From: Ligustrum vulgare
Taxonomy: Eukaryota > Streptophyta > Magnoliopsida > Lamiales > Oleaceae
Reading direction: 5' to 3'
NCBI GenBank assembly: GCA_963555705.1
Contig: OY743179.1
Span: forward strand, 20,654,692-20,718,691
DNA: 64,000 nt
The notes under the pieces are model-generated. The model was not told the origin of the DNA. It did not search any database and saw nothing but the letters and a program-made list of their open reading frames with translations. The translations under genes and the position numbers were made by a program. Below are positions 1 to 9,576 of this stretch, piece after piece. The number at the start of each line of letters is the position of its first letter. Positions within the stretch are counted from its first letter, which is position 1.

Positions 1-90
1 ATTGATGATAATATTGATAGGACAAAAATAAAGAGTCCATCATTCCATAGGAGGGATGATAATGAAGGGGAAGTTGAAGGAGGTTGGAGA

Positions 91-645
91 ATGGGTAGAA
101 GAAGAAGAGAATGGGTAGATAGGAGTGGAGATGGGATGGATGAGAAGGTTAATATTGAGCAAATGAAGACTTCGTCATTCCATAGGAGAGACGGCAGTGG
201 AAGTAGAGAAGTAGTGAAGGAGATGAATGCTAGGCTACCAAAATTTTTTGCCCATGATAATGAGAGGGAGAAGCATGGAGGAAATACTTTCTTCACTAGA
301 TACCTTGGGGGGGATAGGGCATGTAGTCTCATTATAGATGGGGAGAATGACACGAATTTGGTGAGTGCTAGTAGGGTGGAGAAATTAGGGTTACCGGTTA
401 TGAGACATCCTAATCCTTATGTATTGCAAGGATTGGGTGACGATGGGGAAGTGAGAGTGAGTAAACAAGTTCTTCTTACTTTCAACATTGGAACCTATAG
501 TGACCAAGTGATATGTGATGTAGTTCTAATACACAATACTCACATAATTTTGGGAAAACATTGGCAATGTGAGCAAAATGCGAATCTTGATAGGAGGAGG
601 AGGAACCGGTGTAGCTTCGAAATGAAAGAAAAAAAAAAGTTGTGA
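91..645 (+). pseudogene. Ty3/gypsy polyprotein relic, aspartic protease region
   Basis: The open frame (184 residues) ends in a stretch that follows the retropepsin region of plant gypsy polyproteins: a CSLIIDG strand, a VEKLGLP helix, HPxPYxLQ, a GEVxVxKQVLLTF strand, CDVV and HIILGKHWQ, which corresponds to the usual HILLGRPWQ. The catalytic Asp is present in IIDG, but the usual Gly-Ser after it is replaced by Glu-Asn, so an active enzyme is unlikely. The N-terminal part is a charged, low-complexity linker. Reverse transcriptase should follow but is not visible before zinc-finger and integrase remnants appear downstream. This is a dead element. The gypsy assignment is fairly sure; the lineage is not. 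Confidence 0.6.
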
Positions 646-1337
646 TCCTATCTTTGAGCCCAGAAGAAGTATGCAAAGACCAAATGAAGCTCAAAAAGGA
701 ATTTGAGGAAGAAAGAAAATAAAGGGGAAATAGGAAATCAAAAGAAAAATCACTTGAGAAAATTGATGTCAACACAAAAGTGATGCCAAATGAAAAAGAG
801 AGAGTTGGGGCCACGACCCTAGAAAAAGGTGAGGAATTGAGAGTTGGAGCCATGACTCTAGAAAAAGGAGAGGCTAGAGAAGAACTGAGAGTTGAGGTTC
901 CTACTTCATAAAAAGGTGAGGGAGTGATGAGTACCACAAAGAAAATTGAGAGAAAGGGTCCCACAAAAATGTTCATTGCTCTTGAATATTATAACAATTC
1001 CCTCCCTAGTTTGGTTATTTCTTTGTTGCATAAAATTGTGAGACCAACTTATCAAGGCAACAAAGAACTCCAAAAGCATGCCTTATGGAAGAAATTCATG
1101 GAAACATTTTCCTACAACAACGAGTACAACTGAGGTAAAGAAAATGACATAACCGATACAACATCTAGGAGGTATGCTCCAAACATTTTCTTGAATGCAA
1201 GGTTATTGTGTTTTAAATATATTAGAGGGTTGTATGATCTTGATGTAGATTTGACAAGTGTGTTGTTGACTTGTGAAAATGTAACCTTTGGTTAAGGTCA
1301 TTGGCATGATAATTTCCTCATTTGTAAATTCAAATAT
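646..1337 (+). pseudogene. Degenerate gypsy internal region, reverse transcriptase missing
   Basis: Purine-rich sequence with a repeated 'gagttggggccacgaccctag'-like motif (about 800-860) and a 69-codon open frame at 924-1133 of unknown identity. No reverse transcriptase motif such as YxDD is visible between the protease relic and the zinc-binding relic, so roughly 2 kb of pol has probably been deleted. Confidence 0.35.
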
Positions 1338-2111
1338 TTGTATGTGCCTATTTGCCTAAATGTCAAATTTTCTTATTTTAAATGTAGTAGGGACATAGAT
1401 GTTGACAACTCGAATATGTCTAACATGCATGTCTCCTGTGGTAAATTTTATAGGCAAAATGGATTTTTATGTTGTAAAAACAAACTCTCTATTCCTAGTT
1501 GCCCAAATGCCAAATCTTCTTGTTTTGAATTTAGTGAGGGCTTGCAAACTAATAATCCAAAATGGTTTAACCTTTATGAATCATGTGGTGAGCAATATTT
1601 TGATGAATTTCATAGACATGATCATTATTTGTTTTGGGATATTAGATTGTTCATTCCTAAATGCGCCATGTGGGAGTTGCTAATGGGAGATGCACATAGG
1701 GGGTCTAGGGAGAGACAATTTGGAATCAAAAGGGCCTTGGGAATATTTTGTAAATGTTTTTATTGGCCTAATTCGAAAGTTGGTGATAAACATATAGATG
1801 CTCCCTCATTTTGTATTAAACATGTTAAGGCCATGCATGTTAATAATCCAAATTTGTTAAATGAATCATGTTGTGAGTCATATCTTGATAGATTCTATGG
1901 GCATGATAACTATTTATTTTGGAAAATTGGATTTTTTCTTTTTAAATGTGTCATGCGCGAATTGCTAGTGGGGGAGGCACATGATGGTTGTTTGATGGGG
2001 CGATTTAAAATCAACGGGGTCTGAGGGGTATTATGTGATCAATTTTATTGGCCTAATTTAAAGATTGGTGTTGAACATGTTTGCACTTGTTGTAAATGCC
2101 TAACTTGCAAA
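1338..2111 (+). pseudogene. Gypsy integrase zinc-binding (H2C2) region, duplicated
   Basis: Two successive stretches look like the integrase zinc-binding region of plant gypsy elements. In the first (about 1615-1800), HDHYLFW is followed by PKCAMWELLMGDAH and FYWPN. In the second (about 1900-2065), HDNYLFW is followed by KCVMRELLVGEAH and, after a TGA, FYWPN. In intact elements this motif (dgyLFrgnrLCIPxxSmRELLVxEAHxGGLMGHFG...FYWPxm) occurs once. The unit is therefore duplicated in tandem with divergence, and the second copy carries a stop at 2022-2024. A third, weaker 'SCGxxYxxxF' repeat at about 1420-1600 suggests further internal amplification. Confidence 0.55.
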
Positions 2112-2600
2112 ATGGCTAAACTTAAGTTTTTGCCCCGAGAATTCCATACATATTTGTCCATCATGAGTAAACATTGGGTTACTTATTATATGAATTTTAT
2201 AGTAGGTTTACTTGGAACAAAGAAAGAAAATGATGTTATTTTTGTGATTGTTGGTAGGAGTATTAAAATGTCGCATTTGATTGCATGCCACGAAATCAGC
2301 AAGGTCATCAACATAGCTAATATTTTCTTTCGGGAAGTCGTGCATTTGCACGAAGTTGGTGCTAATTTTGTGGTTGTTAAATTTGCTTGCACTTTAATTG
2401 TTCATCATAATAGCAAGTTTTCTCTACTTAAAGATGCTTGTGACCTTATCCTATTAACTCTGTTGAACTTTATGCATATGTTTATTGAAGAAATAGTTGG
2501 TTTAGGTGGGCACGAGAATGCACCTTTGGTTAAGCCCCTTTGCAGGAGGCTCGAGCTTCCATTTGGGGGAATTGGAATGCAGTGTGCTTCCCATGTCAAC
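2112..2600 (+). pseudogene. Gypsy integrase core relic
   Basis: The open frame starting at 2112 begins with a degenerate core. MNFIVGLLGTKKENDVIFVIVGRSIKM corresponds to the usual MDFVVGLPrTqrGkDSIFVVVDRFSKM, followed by HLIACH and IANIFFREVVHLHEV. The first catalytic Asp of DFVVGL is replaced (NFIVGL) and DRFSKM reads GRSIKM, so catalytic residues are lost. The order H2C2 to integrase core confirms a Ty3/gypsy pol on the plus strand. Confidence 0.65.
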
Positions 2601-2809
2601 CATGGTGAGAAACATATTCCGTTTGATCCAGGCGGCCGGATGTGTTCCCATTCATGGAAGGAGCGACCCCCCGATCAAATAAAATCCAAACTGCTACTCT
2701 GTGGTGTTGGTACATCTCAAGCTCTTGGCAGTGCCTACAAATTGATTTTGCATGGTGAGTATGGAATTTCTGATACATTTATTATGTCTGAATTTTCTAT
2801 TTTTTTTAT

Positions 2810-3011
2810 TGTAGGTGCCGATTCGTGGTCGAATCTCTTTCGAGATGGAGGAGATGATGAGAATCGCGAAGGTCCAACTTCATTACACGAACCTGTGATA
2901 CACAATGTTGCAAGATCAAAGTTCAAGGAGTTTCACGACGGTGCACTCAAGCAAGATTCGAGGTCGAATCCTTTTCAAGATGGAGGGGATGATGAGAACC
3001 GAGAAAGTTAA
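2810..3011 (+). pseudogene. Gypsy polyprotein C-terminal tail, tandemly repeated
   Basis: The peptide DSWSNLFRDGGDDENRE recurs as DSRSNPFQDGGDDENRE about 45 residues later, both followed by decayed sequence. It matches the acidic tail typical of plant gypsy pol ('DxRTNxFxEGGxD'). The tail is duplicated, the same behaviour as the zinc-binding region upstream. Frame ends at 3009-3011. Confidence 0.5.
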
Positions 3012-3660
3012 ACCTCGATGCGCAAGCCTGTGTGACCCATGACGAGATCCGATGCCGAAGTGGTTCAAGATTCGAGGCTAAACAAGTAATTAAAGTCAAG
3101 AAAAACAAGTCAAAAATCAAGTTGGAGCAAAAAAGAATGAGAAATTGGACTCAACCAATTTCGGTCGACCGAAACTCTGCAGATAATTTTGAAGGCAGCC
3201 TCAGTCGCGTTCGACTGAGGATTGGTCAACCGAAAGTCCCATTTTAGTCAACCATGTGATCGACCGAAATTCGGTCGACCGAAACACTCCGTTTCACAAA
3301 AACGGGATTTTTCTTGCAAATTTCGAATTTGCTCATTTTGTACCTTATATAGACATTTTTCATTTCAAACCTCAACAACTTGGTTGTTCGTTGAGCTTGG
3401 TTTGGAGAGACTCCTTGAGGTAAGGTTAATCTCCTTTGTTCTTGTATTATCCTTGAAATTTCTTCAACTAAATCTAGAGTATTATTATTCTTGTATTTGT
3501 TGTTGATTTTCGCCACCTTGGAATTTGTTTAGTTGATACCCATTGAGTTAGGGTTAGTTAATACTTGAATTTTGGGTTAGATTTGAACTTGAGTTAAGGT
3601 GTTTATCGCTTTATTTACCACTTTAGTTTTCTTGGATTTTGTATTAAATTGTTGTGGAAA
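3012..3660 (+). mobile_element. LTR-like sequence at the end of the gypsy relic
   Basis: Non-coding tail after the pol relic. It holds repeated short palindromes of the type TTCGGTCGACCGAA (3160-3173, 3270-3283, variants near 3200-3265), a TATA-like 'ttatataga' at about 3345, and a T-rich region with 'ttgaggtaaggttaatctcctttg', common in transcribed LTR R/U5 regions. No second LTR was found, so borders are undefined. Confidence 0.35.
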
Positions 3661-4435
3661 TTTTCGGTCAATATACCGAAAAGGTTCGCATCAAAATGGA
3701 TCCATATGTAAACATAATATCTATTTAGATATGCTTGAATTACCCATTGAGAATGTATAAAACACTATTTCAGTTTGGTTTGATGAGATGGAGGGCTAAG
3801 GTTTCGGTTTTTTCATGTTGTCAAATTGTTGGACAATGATTTTTCGTGTTGTCAAAGATTTGAACAATAAAAATAGATGGTAATTGCTGGATCAAATTAA
3901 TCATGTCATAATCCATAAATTACAATAGAAATTAAATAAGGGAGGTTTGTGATGATTTTTCAATCTTTTCTGATCTTCGAATAGCTGGACCAGAACTCGT
4001 AACCTTACCACTTGGCCACACACCCCATTAACAATTTCTAATTTACACTAAGAAATAATAAAATTGTTATTAGTTGTTAGCAATCAGAGGATCATTTATC
4101 AGTCACTCATTGAATGACAAATAACTACAAGTAATGGAGATACACGATCTAAATAGTAGTAAATCCACTATTTAAAAATAATATCAAGACTGGAAAAATG
4201 GAAACAAATGATTAACACACGTGATCGTTAGTTGCTTACGTAGAATTTGTACAACTTCAATGAAATATAAGGTGCGAGCTTCTTAATGGACTACTAATTC
4301 ATCGAAATTATTCGATTGAAATTAAATTTAAAATCGTGTTATATAATTAGTTTTTTCCATATGGGAAAGACATAAATTAAAATTAACACGTCAAATTATT
4401 TAGTGATTGTTAAGCAGCTGTCACTTTTTTGAATT
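3661..4435. other. Intergenic, no gene seen
   Basis: AT-rich sequence without a convincing reading frame, RNA gene or complete element on either strand. Confidence 0.5.
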
Positions 4436-4930
4436 GCGAGGTAAATCTTGTAGTTAAAAATTGGAGATAGAAAATGTGTGTGATTAAAAGGTGATTTGAA
4501 AAATTGTGTAAATTATAAATTGTAATAATTGTTCATTATAATGAGTTTCCAAACGGTGCCTTAATATATTAATAGTTAATACAACATTTAGTTATTCTTT
4601 GTTCTTTTTAAAATTTTCTTATTTATACGGTACTTAATCTCAACCATCAATTAAAAGTTTAACCCACAATATTTGACTTTTCAACAAAATCACAATCATC
4701 TATTCTCCTTTTTAAAAAAAAAAAATAAATAAATTCTTTTTAAACAATATCAGACACAAACTAAAGTCAAAATTAATTTATCTTTACTGTTCGGATCAGG
4801 CTGTATTTTTGATTTTTTTTAGTTATTAAACCAAATTTTAAACTACACAATTTCTCAAATCAATTTTTAACCCTCACATTTTCTCTCACATCTTTTTAAT
4901 CAATCATCAACCTAAAAAACTACCCAAAAA
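4436..4930. repeat. MITE remnants (families 1 and 2)
   Basis: 4440-4560 and 4830-4925 are copies of the most abundant repeat in the window (family 1), recognisable by 'aaaatgtgtgtgattaaaa', 'gtgatttgagaaattgtg' and 'tttctcaaatcactttttaaccac'. 4627-4775 is a copy of a second family (family 2), marked by 'caatatttgacttttcaac' and a 'gtactTaatctcaacc' end. A copy of family 2 also lies at 6753-6888 and, inverted, at 11819-11980. Confidence 0.5.
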
Positions 4931-5036
4931 AAAAAAAAAAAAAACTGATTTTTTTCTGACCGAAAGCCTCCGAACAGAGGGGACATGTTCGAACCTCCAC
5001 GTGGAATATACAAAAAATGGGAAAACAAAGAAATTC

Positions 5037-5474
5037 TCAAATTTCCTCTGAAATTGGTTCCAGAGCAGGTTTCCATGGTCTTAACCGTTGATTGGGAATC
5101 GGCGTGACAATTTCCTCACCGGAACTTTCAGTCACTACTGGCAGAACCTTAGAACTACGTCGTTTTACTTTCTTTTTATCACCGGCCGCAGCCTTAACTA
5201 TCGCCAACTCCGATTCCGTGACCTTACTACGAACTCTACATAAAGGGATCAGTATATAAACACTTCGTGCAATTAATTGTTCATCTGCTTTCATCGCCGA
5301 AAACCTGGAATTCGATCCGGAAATCTCAACGGCCGGTGAAACAACGTGACCTGGTTCTTCAAGCATTAGTTCAGCGGCTGTTAAAGGGATCTCAACAATC
5401 CGAATATTCCCATGAAGATCAATGATTCTCACTGTTTGCGATTCGATAGAGCAACAAGAAGTGAAATTCCCCAT
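5037..5474 (-). CDS. PADRE (DUF4228) domain protein, putatively membrane-anchored
   Basis: Single-exon gene of 145 residues. The protein starts MGNFTSCC: Gly2 fits N-myristoylation and Cys7/Cys8 fit palmitoylation, as in many plant PADRE/DUF4228 proteins. The domain core follows: TVRIIDLHGNIRIVEIPLTAAELMLEEPGHVV, then SVYILIPLCR (the conserved 'YfllP' strand), then a basic KKKVKRRSSK patch and a C-terminal RPWKPALEPISEEI. The real start is the ATG at 5472-5474; an upstream in-frame TTG at 5475-5477 is not a plausible plant start. Stop TGA at 5037-5039. Family members are mostly stress- and pathogen-responsive proteins of unknown biochemical role. No frameshift is seen, and it is the only intact-looking host gene here. 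An intron in the 3' UTR cannot be excluded. Confidence 0.85.
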   Translation of the reverse strand: MGNFTSCCSIESQTVRIIDLHGNIRIVEIPLTAAELMLEEPGHVVSPAVEISGSNSRFSAMKADEQLIARSVYILIPLCRVRSKVTESELAIVKAAAGDKKKVKRRSSKVLPVVTESSGEEIVTPIPNQRLRPWKPALEPISEEI

Positions 5475-5576
5475 CAATATGTAAGTAATTTGATGAATGC
5501 TTTTTGTTTTCTTGCTTATTAATTTAATTCTCTGGTAAAGATCGAGTGAAGATGAGTTTCTCTAGTTCTCTCTCTC

Positions 5577-5588
5577 CATATATAATAG
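5577..5588 (-). promoter_or_regulatory. TATA box of the PADRE gene
   Basis: On the minus strand 'CCTATTATATATGG' lies about 105 bp upstream of the ATG at 5474, giving an expected 5' UTR of about 70-80 nt that is CT/GA-rich (GAGAGAGAACTAGAG). Spacing and sequence fit a plant core promoter. Confidence 0.5.
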
Positions 5589-5743
5589 GTGAGGTGGAGG
5601 GAGTCAGAGAAATGAGTGTGTTGACTGGGACTAGTCGTGGCGTACGGTGTGTAATTCCCGCGGATTACCATTTCCAACCCCAGATTGGGTTGGTGATTGT
5701 TTTCATTCATTTTTTTTCATTTTTTTTACAGTACTTAATAGTG

Positions 5744-5913
5744 GTACTTAATAGTGGTGGACAAAATAATCGAATCAAATCAAACCAAGCGGTTTGGTTC
5801 GATTCTACATAAAAAAAAAATAATGATTTGGTTCTTAGAATCAAAAATCATTTGATTTCAATTCTGATTTCGATTCTTTTTTCAGAACCAGAACCAAAAG
5901 CAATAACCAAACT

Positions 5914-5962
<49 letters not shown>

Positions 5963-6760
5963 TTACAAATTAGTGGATATTAATCTCACCAAAAAATTCA
6001 AATCTGAAATTATAAATGTGAAATGTACAAAAAATGTTATTTACCATACATTTTATCTCATTTCCTATTAGACAACGATTTTAAATCATAAATCTAAATT
6101 CTAATTCTAATTCATCTTTCTTCTTTTCAATTATAGACATGCATTCACATTGCTTTACTTGCACTCCTATAACACAGCAATCGTTGCTCTCTTTAGTCAC
6201 TATCGACGGCATTGATGTTTATTTTTTAAAATTTATGTATATATAAACCTCGATCCAATTCGTCAATTCTCAAGAGCTAACTCAAACTCAAATTGCAAAT
6301 TACATTCCTAACTTACACGGCACCACGGTAGAATAGGACTCGGAACTTTATTGTAATTTATAACTGTAAGTCTAAACGGTCTTTATGTTCGATTCTCTAA
6401 ATTTCAACGGGTCGAAGAGCTTCCTTCAGGAAAGTTTCTTCTTTGACTTAGAATAACATATTATTTTTTCTAAATTTTTGTTTTGTTAACTAAAAATTTC
6501 ATTTTCTATTTAGTAATGATGTAGATGGATTCTAATGAAGAAGCGGATATAAACATGTTTTAATTTGTATTCATTATTTAAAAATTCAAGTAATTGTCCC
6601 AGAACCAAACTAAACCAAACCAGAACCGAGCGGTTTAGTTCAGGTTTGGTTCCATATCTTTAAAAAATCAATTGGTTTCATTAGTAAAGAACCATCGATT
6701 TATGGTTTGGTTTTTCTGGATCCAGAACCAAATCGAACCACGTCCACCCCTAGTACTCAA
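5744..6760. mobile_element. Non-autonomous hAT-like element with 8-bp target duplication
   Basis: The 1001-bp element (5752-6752) has terminal inverted repeats TAGTGGTGGAC at the left and GTCCACCCCTA at the right (10 of 11 match). It is flanked by 8-bp duplications gtacttaa (5744-5751) and gtactcaa (6753-6760), one mismatch. Subterminal regions hold repeated 'aaccaaaccgaaccgg'-type motifs in both orientations, e.g. 'caaaccaagcggtttggttcg' near 5785. It contains a TA microsatellite (about 5917-5959) and no coding frame. TAG/CAGGGGTGG ends and an 8-bp duplication are hallmarks of the hAT superfamily. Confidence 0.75.
5917..5959. repeat. (TA)n microsatellite
   Basis: About 21 uninterrupted TA dinucleotides inside the hAT-like element. 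Confidence 0.9.
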
Positions 6761-6890
6761 TCTCAATCATCTATTAAAAGTTAAGCACACAGTATTTGAC
6801 TTTTCAACCAAATTTCAACCATCCATTCTTCTAAAAATCACTATTCATTTCAAAAAATCTCATTTTAACTAAAATCAAACACACCCTAGG
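6753..6890 (+). repeat. MITE family 2 copy
   Basis: Starts 'gtactcaatctcaatcatc' and ends 'actaaaatcaaacacaccc', with 'cagtatttgacttttcaacc' inside. The same sequence in reverse lies immediately beside the SAR1 splice acceptor at 11819-11980. The hAT-like element to the left inserted at its 'gtactcaa' end. Confidence 0.5.
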
Positions 6891-6964
6891 CAAGAAATAA
6901 GGCGTAAGCATGACGTTGATTGTCAACTTATTAATATTTTATTTATATTTATACTTTATTATTA

Positions 6965-7180
6965 AAAGGGTGCAGTGCGCACCTTAGGAGCCCACCTGCC
7001 TGTCTTGAGCTTTGGTAAAGAAGATAAATCACAAGATATGCTTCTAATGGTGTAGAGTGAGAGGCTTGCCTTTTAACTTCGCTTACCAAGAGCCTCATCC
7101 ATATTTCAAGATTCGAGCCCTCCCAACTGCAGCTGGTACTTTATTAATGTGGAAATTACAGGCTTCCCGGTATTTTAAGT
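6965..7180 (+). mobile_element. Possible tRNA-derived SINE
   Basis: Contains an A-box-like 'tggtgtagagtgag' (7048-7061) and a B-box-like 'gattcgagccct' (7110-7121), resembling a pol III internal promoter. The spacing is longer than typical, and no clear tail or target duplication was identified, so this is tentative. Confidence 0.3.
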
Positions 7181-7689
7181 TTCAAAATCAATAATCAGGT
7201 TTAACCCTTAATTATACACAAATCAGTTGTAATTAAGTTTTTTAATAATAATAAATTAAATTAAATTAAACACCTACCTCACCCCCAGCCTACATACCTC
7301 TACCCACCCCCAAAATGAATTTCGTTTCAGCAGCCAACACAGAAGCAACGAGGTTTGAATTGTCGGCGTCATCTGCTGCATCGACGGCGCCCTTGTTGGC
7401 ATCAACCCACCCACCATAAAACTAGAAAGCCCCAATATGTAACAAAAATTCGCTTCAAACGTTTACAGAGAGGGGGGAGAGATGAAGACAAAACACCCAC
7501 TCCAAATCTCAACTCTAGCTTTTTGTAGAGGTAAAACACCGAATCTCCAACTAAATTGCTTAATGGTGCTGTGTGTGCTAATGGGCGATATGTGTAAATT
7601 GGACAATTGTTGATGGTGGATGGTGCTGACGGTCATGGCTGTGTGAACGGTAATGGTGATGCCTTAGTGCTGTGTGTGGTGTAGGAGGT

Positions 7690-8040
7690 GGTCACATGCT
7701 CAGCCGTTCAGGTCACGGTGGTGAAGAGATAGTTGTTGTGGTGTCAATAGATCTTCAGTTCAGGTCACTGGTGGTTATTTCTTCCATTTTGGCCACATTT
7801 GTCGATTAGGTCACATGTCACGCTTCAGTTGCTCAAGTCACAAATGTGTTGTTCAGGTCACATTTGTTTCATTACGTTACAGGGTTTTGTTCATATCACA
7901 TTTGGTATATTATGTCAATGCATTTTCAAATATTCAGGTCACAAGTGTAGTGTTCATGTCACATTAGTGCATTATATCTCAGGTCACACTTGAAATGTTC
8001 AAGTCACGTGTTCGTCGTTCAAGTCACACTTCATATGTCA
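7690..8040 (+). repeat. Dispersed 'caggtcaca' motif cluster
   Basis: About ten degenerate copies of c/aGGTCACa with irregular spacing of 15-50 bp, each embedded in 'gttcaggtcacatttg'-like context. It resembles a decayed minisatellite or clustered protein-binding sites inside the TIR element. Confidence 0.5.
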
Positions 8041-8521
8041 TTCCTAGTTTAATTTCTCTTTCATCGTCTTTCAAATTTCAAAATTTTAGAATTAAAGAGT
8101 CATATTTCAAATGGTAAGATTTCCAACTAATTTGCTTAATTATAGGATGATTAAATACTATAATCTACTTTCTATATATATATATATATATCAGACATTA
8201 CTATGGTGGGGGTTTGTGGAGGGTCGGGGATGTTGGTGGTGATGGTGGTTTGTCGAAATTATGGTGGTTCTGGTGGTGATTTTGATGGTGGTGGTGCATT
8301 GAAACTGTAATGGTTCTGGTGGTGGTTTTGAAGAGTTCACGGTGTTAGAGAGTGGTGGCAATGGCGGTGTGCCAAAGGTTGGTGATGGTTGTTATGATGG
8401 GAGGTGGCAGTGGGAGGTCATAGTGATGAAGTTGGGAGGCACCTACGATGGTGAAATGATCAAATCTGGGGTAAGGGTTGGTTAGTAGATGGGGTTGGGG
8501 TGGGGTGGGTAGATGAAATCA

Positions 8522-8526
<5 letters not shown>

Positions 8527-8591
<65 letters not shown>
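8527..8591. repeat. (TA)n microsatellite
   Basis: About 32 TA dinucleotides close to the right end of the TIR element. Confidence 0.9.
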
Positions 8592-8594
<3 letters not shown>

Positions 8595-8699
8595 CTAATT
8601 TTTGAAATTTTTTAACTTATATCTTATAATTGAAATTGTGTATAATAAACCCCTTATATACGTATTTTTCCCTTTATTAATTGATGCCTCCATTTCGTA

Positions 8700-9500
8700 C
8701 ACTTACTTTTTTATATATATAAATTAATTTATGAACTACATAATTTTTTAAACCACTTTTTTTTTATATATAAACTAATTTATGAACTACATAATTTCAT
8801 AAACCACTTTTTAGCCACAGACATTTCTCTTTCCAATTTTCAATCACTGTATTTTACCTCAAAATCATAAATATACCACGTATAATAAATCAAATAATGT
8901 TACCAAATAAAGGCGATATCTATAACACAATCATTACAATTTATAAATAAATTATTAAATAACACAATTTTTTAAATCATTTTTCAACAACACATATTTT
9001 CTTTCAATTTTTAATCACACATTTAATCTAAAAAACATAAATAAATTAAATTTATAATTTCAATAGTGTTGTCGAACAAAGAAATTGCAAATAATGAGGA
9101 GCAAAATCTTTAGTAAAGCATTTTATGCACTCAACATCTGTTATTTAACGCAATTATTACAATTTATAAATAATACAATATTTTAAATCATTTTTTAACC
9201 ATATATATTTTCTCTCTCCACGTATTTTATCTAAAAATATAAATAAATCAATTTATAATTGCAATAGTATAGTCAAACAATGCCTATATAATGTCATATA
9301 AGTGTCCTTATTGTCCCTCTAACAAAAAATTATTTGGGCAGAGTAACATACTTGATGCTCTATTTGGTTACACTTTTGTAATTATAAATTAATTTATGTA
9401 TGTGTTTAATGTAAAATATTTGGTTAAAAGTGGAGAGAAAATGAGTGTGATTAAAAAGTGATTTGAGAAATTATATTATTTATAAATTGTAATGATTATG
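8700..9500. repeat. Cluster of family 1 MITE copies
   Basis: Four adjacent copies of family 1 (about 8725-8900, 8935-9110, 9145-9300, and an inverted one at 9355-9500). Common words are 'tttataaattaatttatgaac', 'caattttttaaatcatttttcaac', 'cacatattttctctc' and 'ataaatcaatttataattgc'. The copies diverge by many substitutions, so they are old. No genes. Confidence 0.6.
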
Positions 9501-9576
9501 TTAAAGAACAATGTCTTAAAATGAAACTACATTTGAATATAAATTCTGGACTTAGGCCATCTCAAACAGTTTACTC

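Larger units (their letters stand above)
7198..8657. mobile_element. Non-autonomous DNA element with long imperfect TIRs
   Basis: The left end (about 7198-7245, 'ggtttaacccttaattatac') and right end (about 8605-8657, 'gtgtataataaacccc' reading outward) are imperfect inverted repeats of about 45 bp. Further inside, 'tacccacccccaaaatga' (about 7300) mirrors 'ggggtgggtagatgaaatc' (about 8500). The interior has no credible frame. It holds a series of short 'caggtcaca' motifs (7690-8040), a GGTGGT-rich block (8195-8420) and a long TA microsatellite. The superfamily is not identified. Confidence 0.45.

Noticed and set aside
482..976. 164-codon minus-strand frame
   Set aside because: Antisense of the purine-rich gypsy linker; low-complexity Ser/Phe/Leu composition.
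7048..7121. Possible functional tRNA gene from A/B box-like words (also at 42050 and 31260)
   Set aside because: No cloverleaf can be folded. Spacing and flanks fit SINE or decayed tRNA-derived repeats only.
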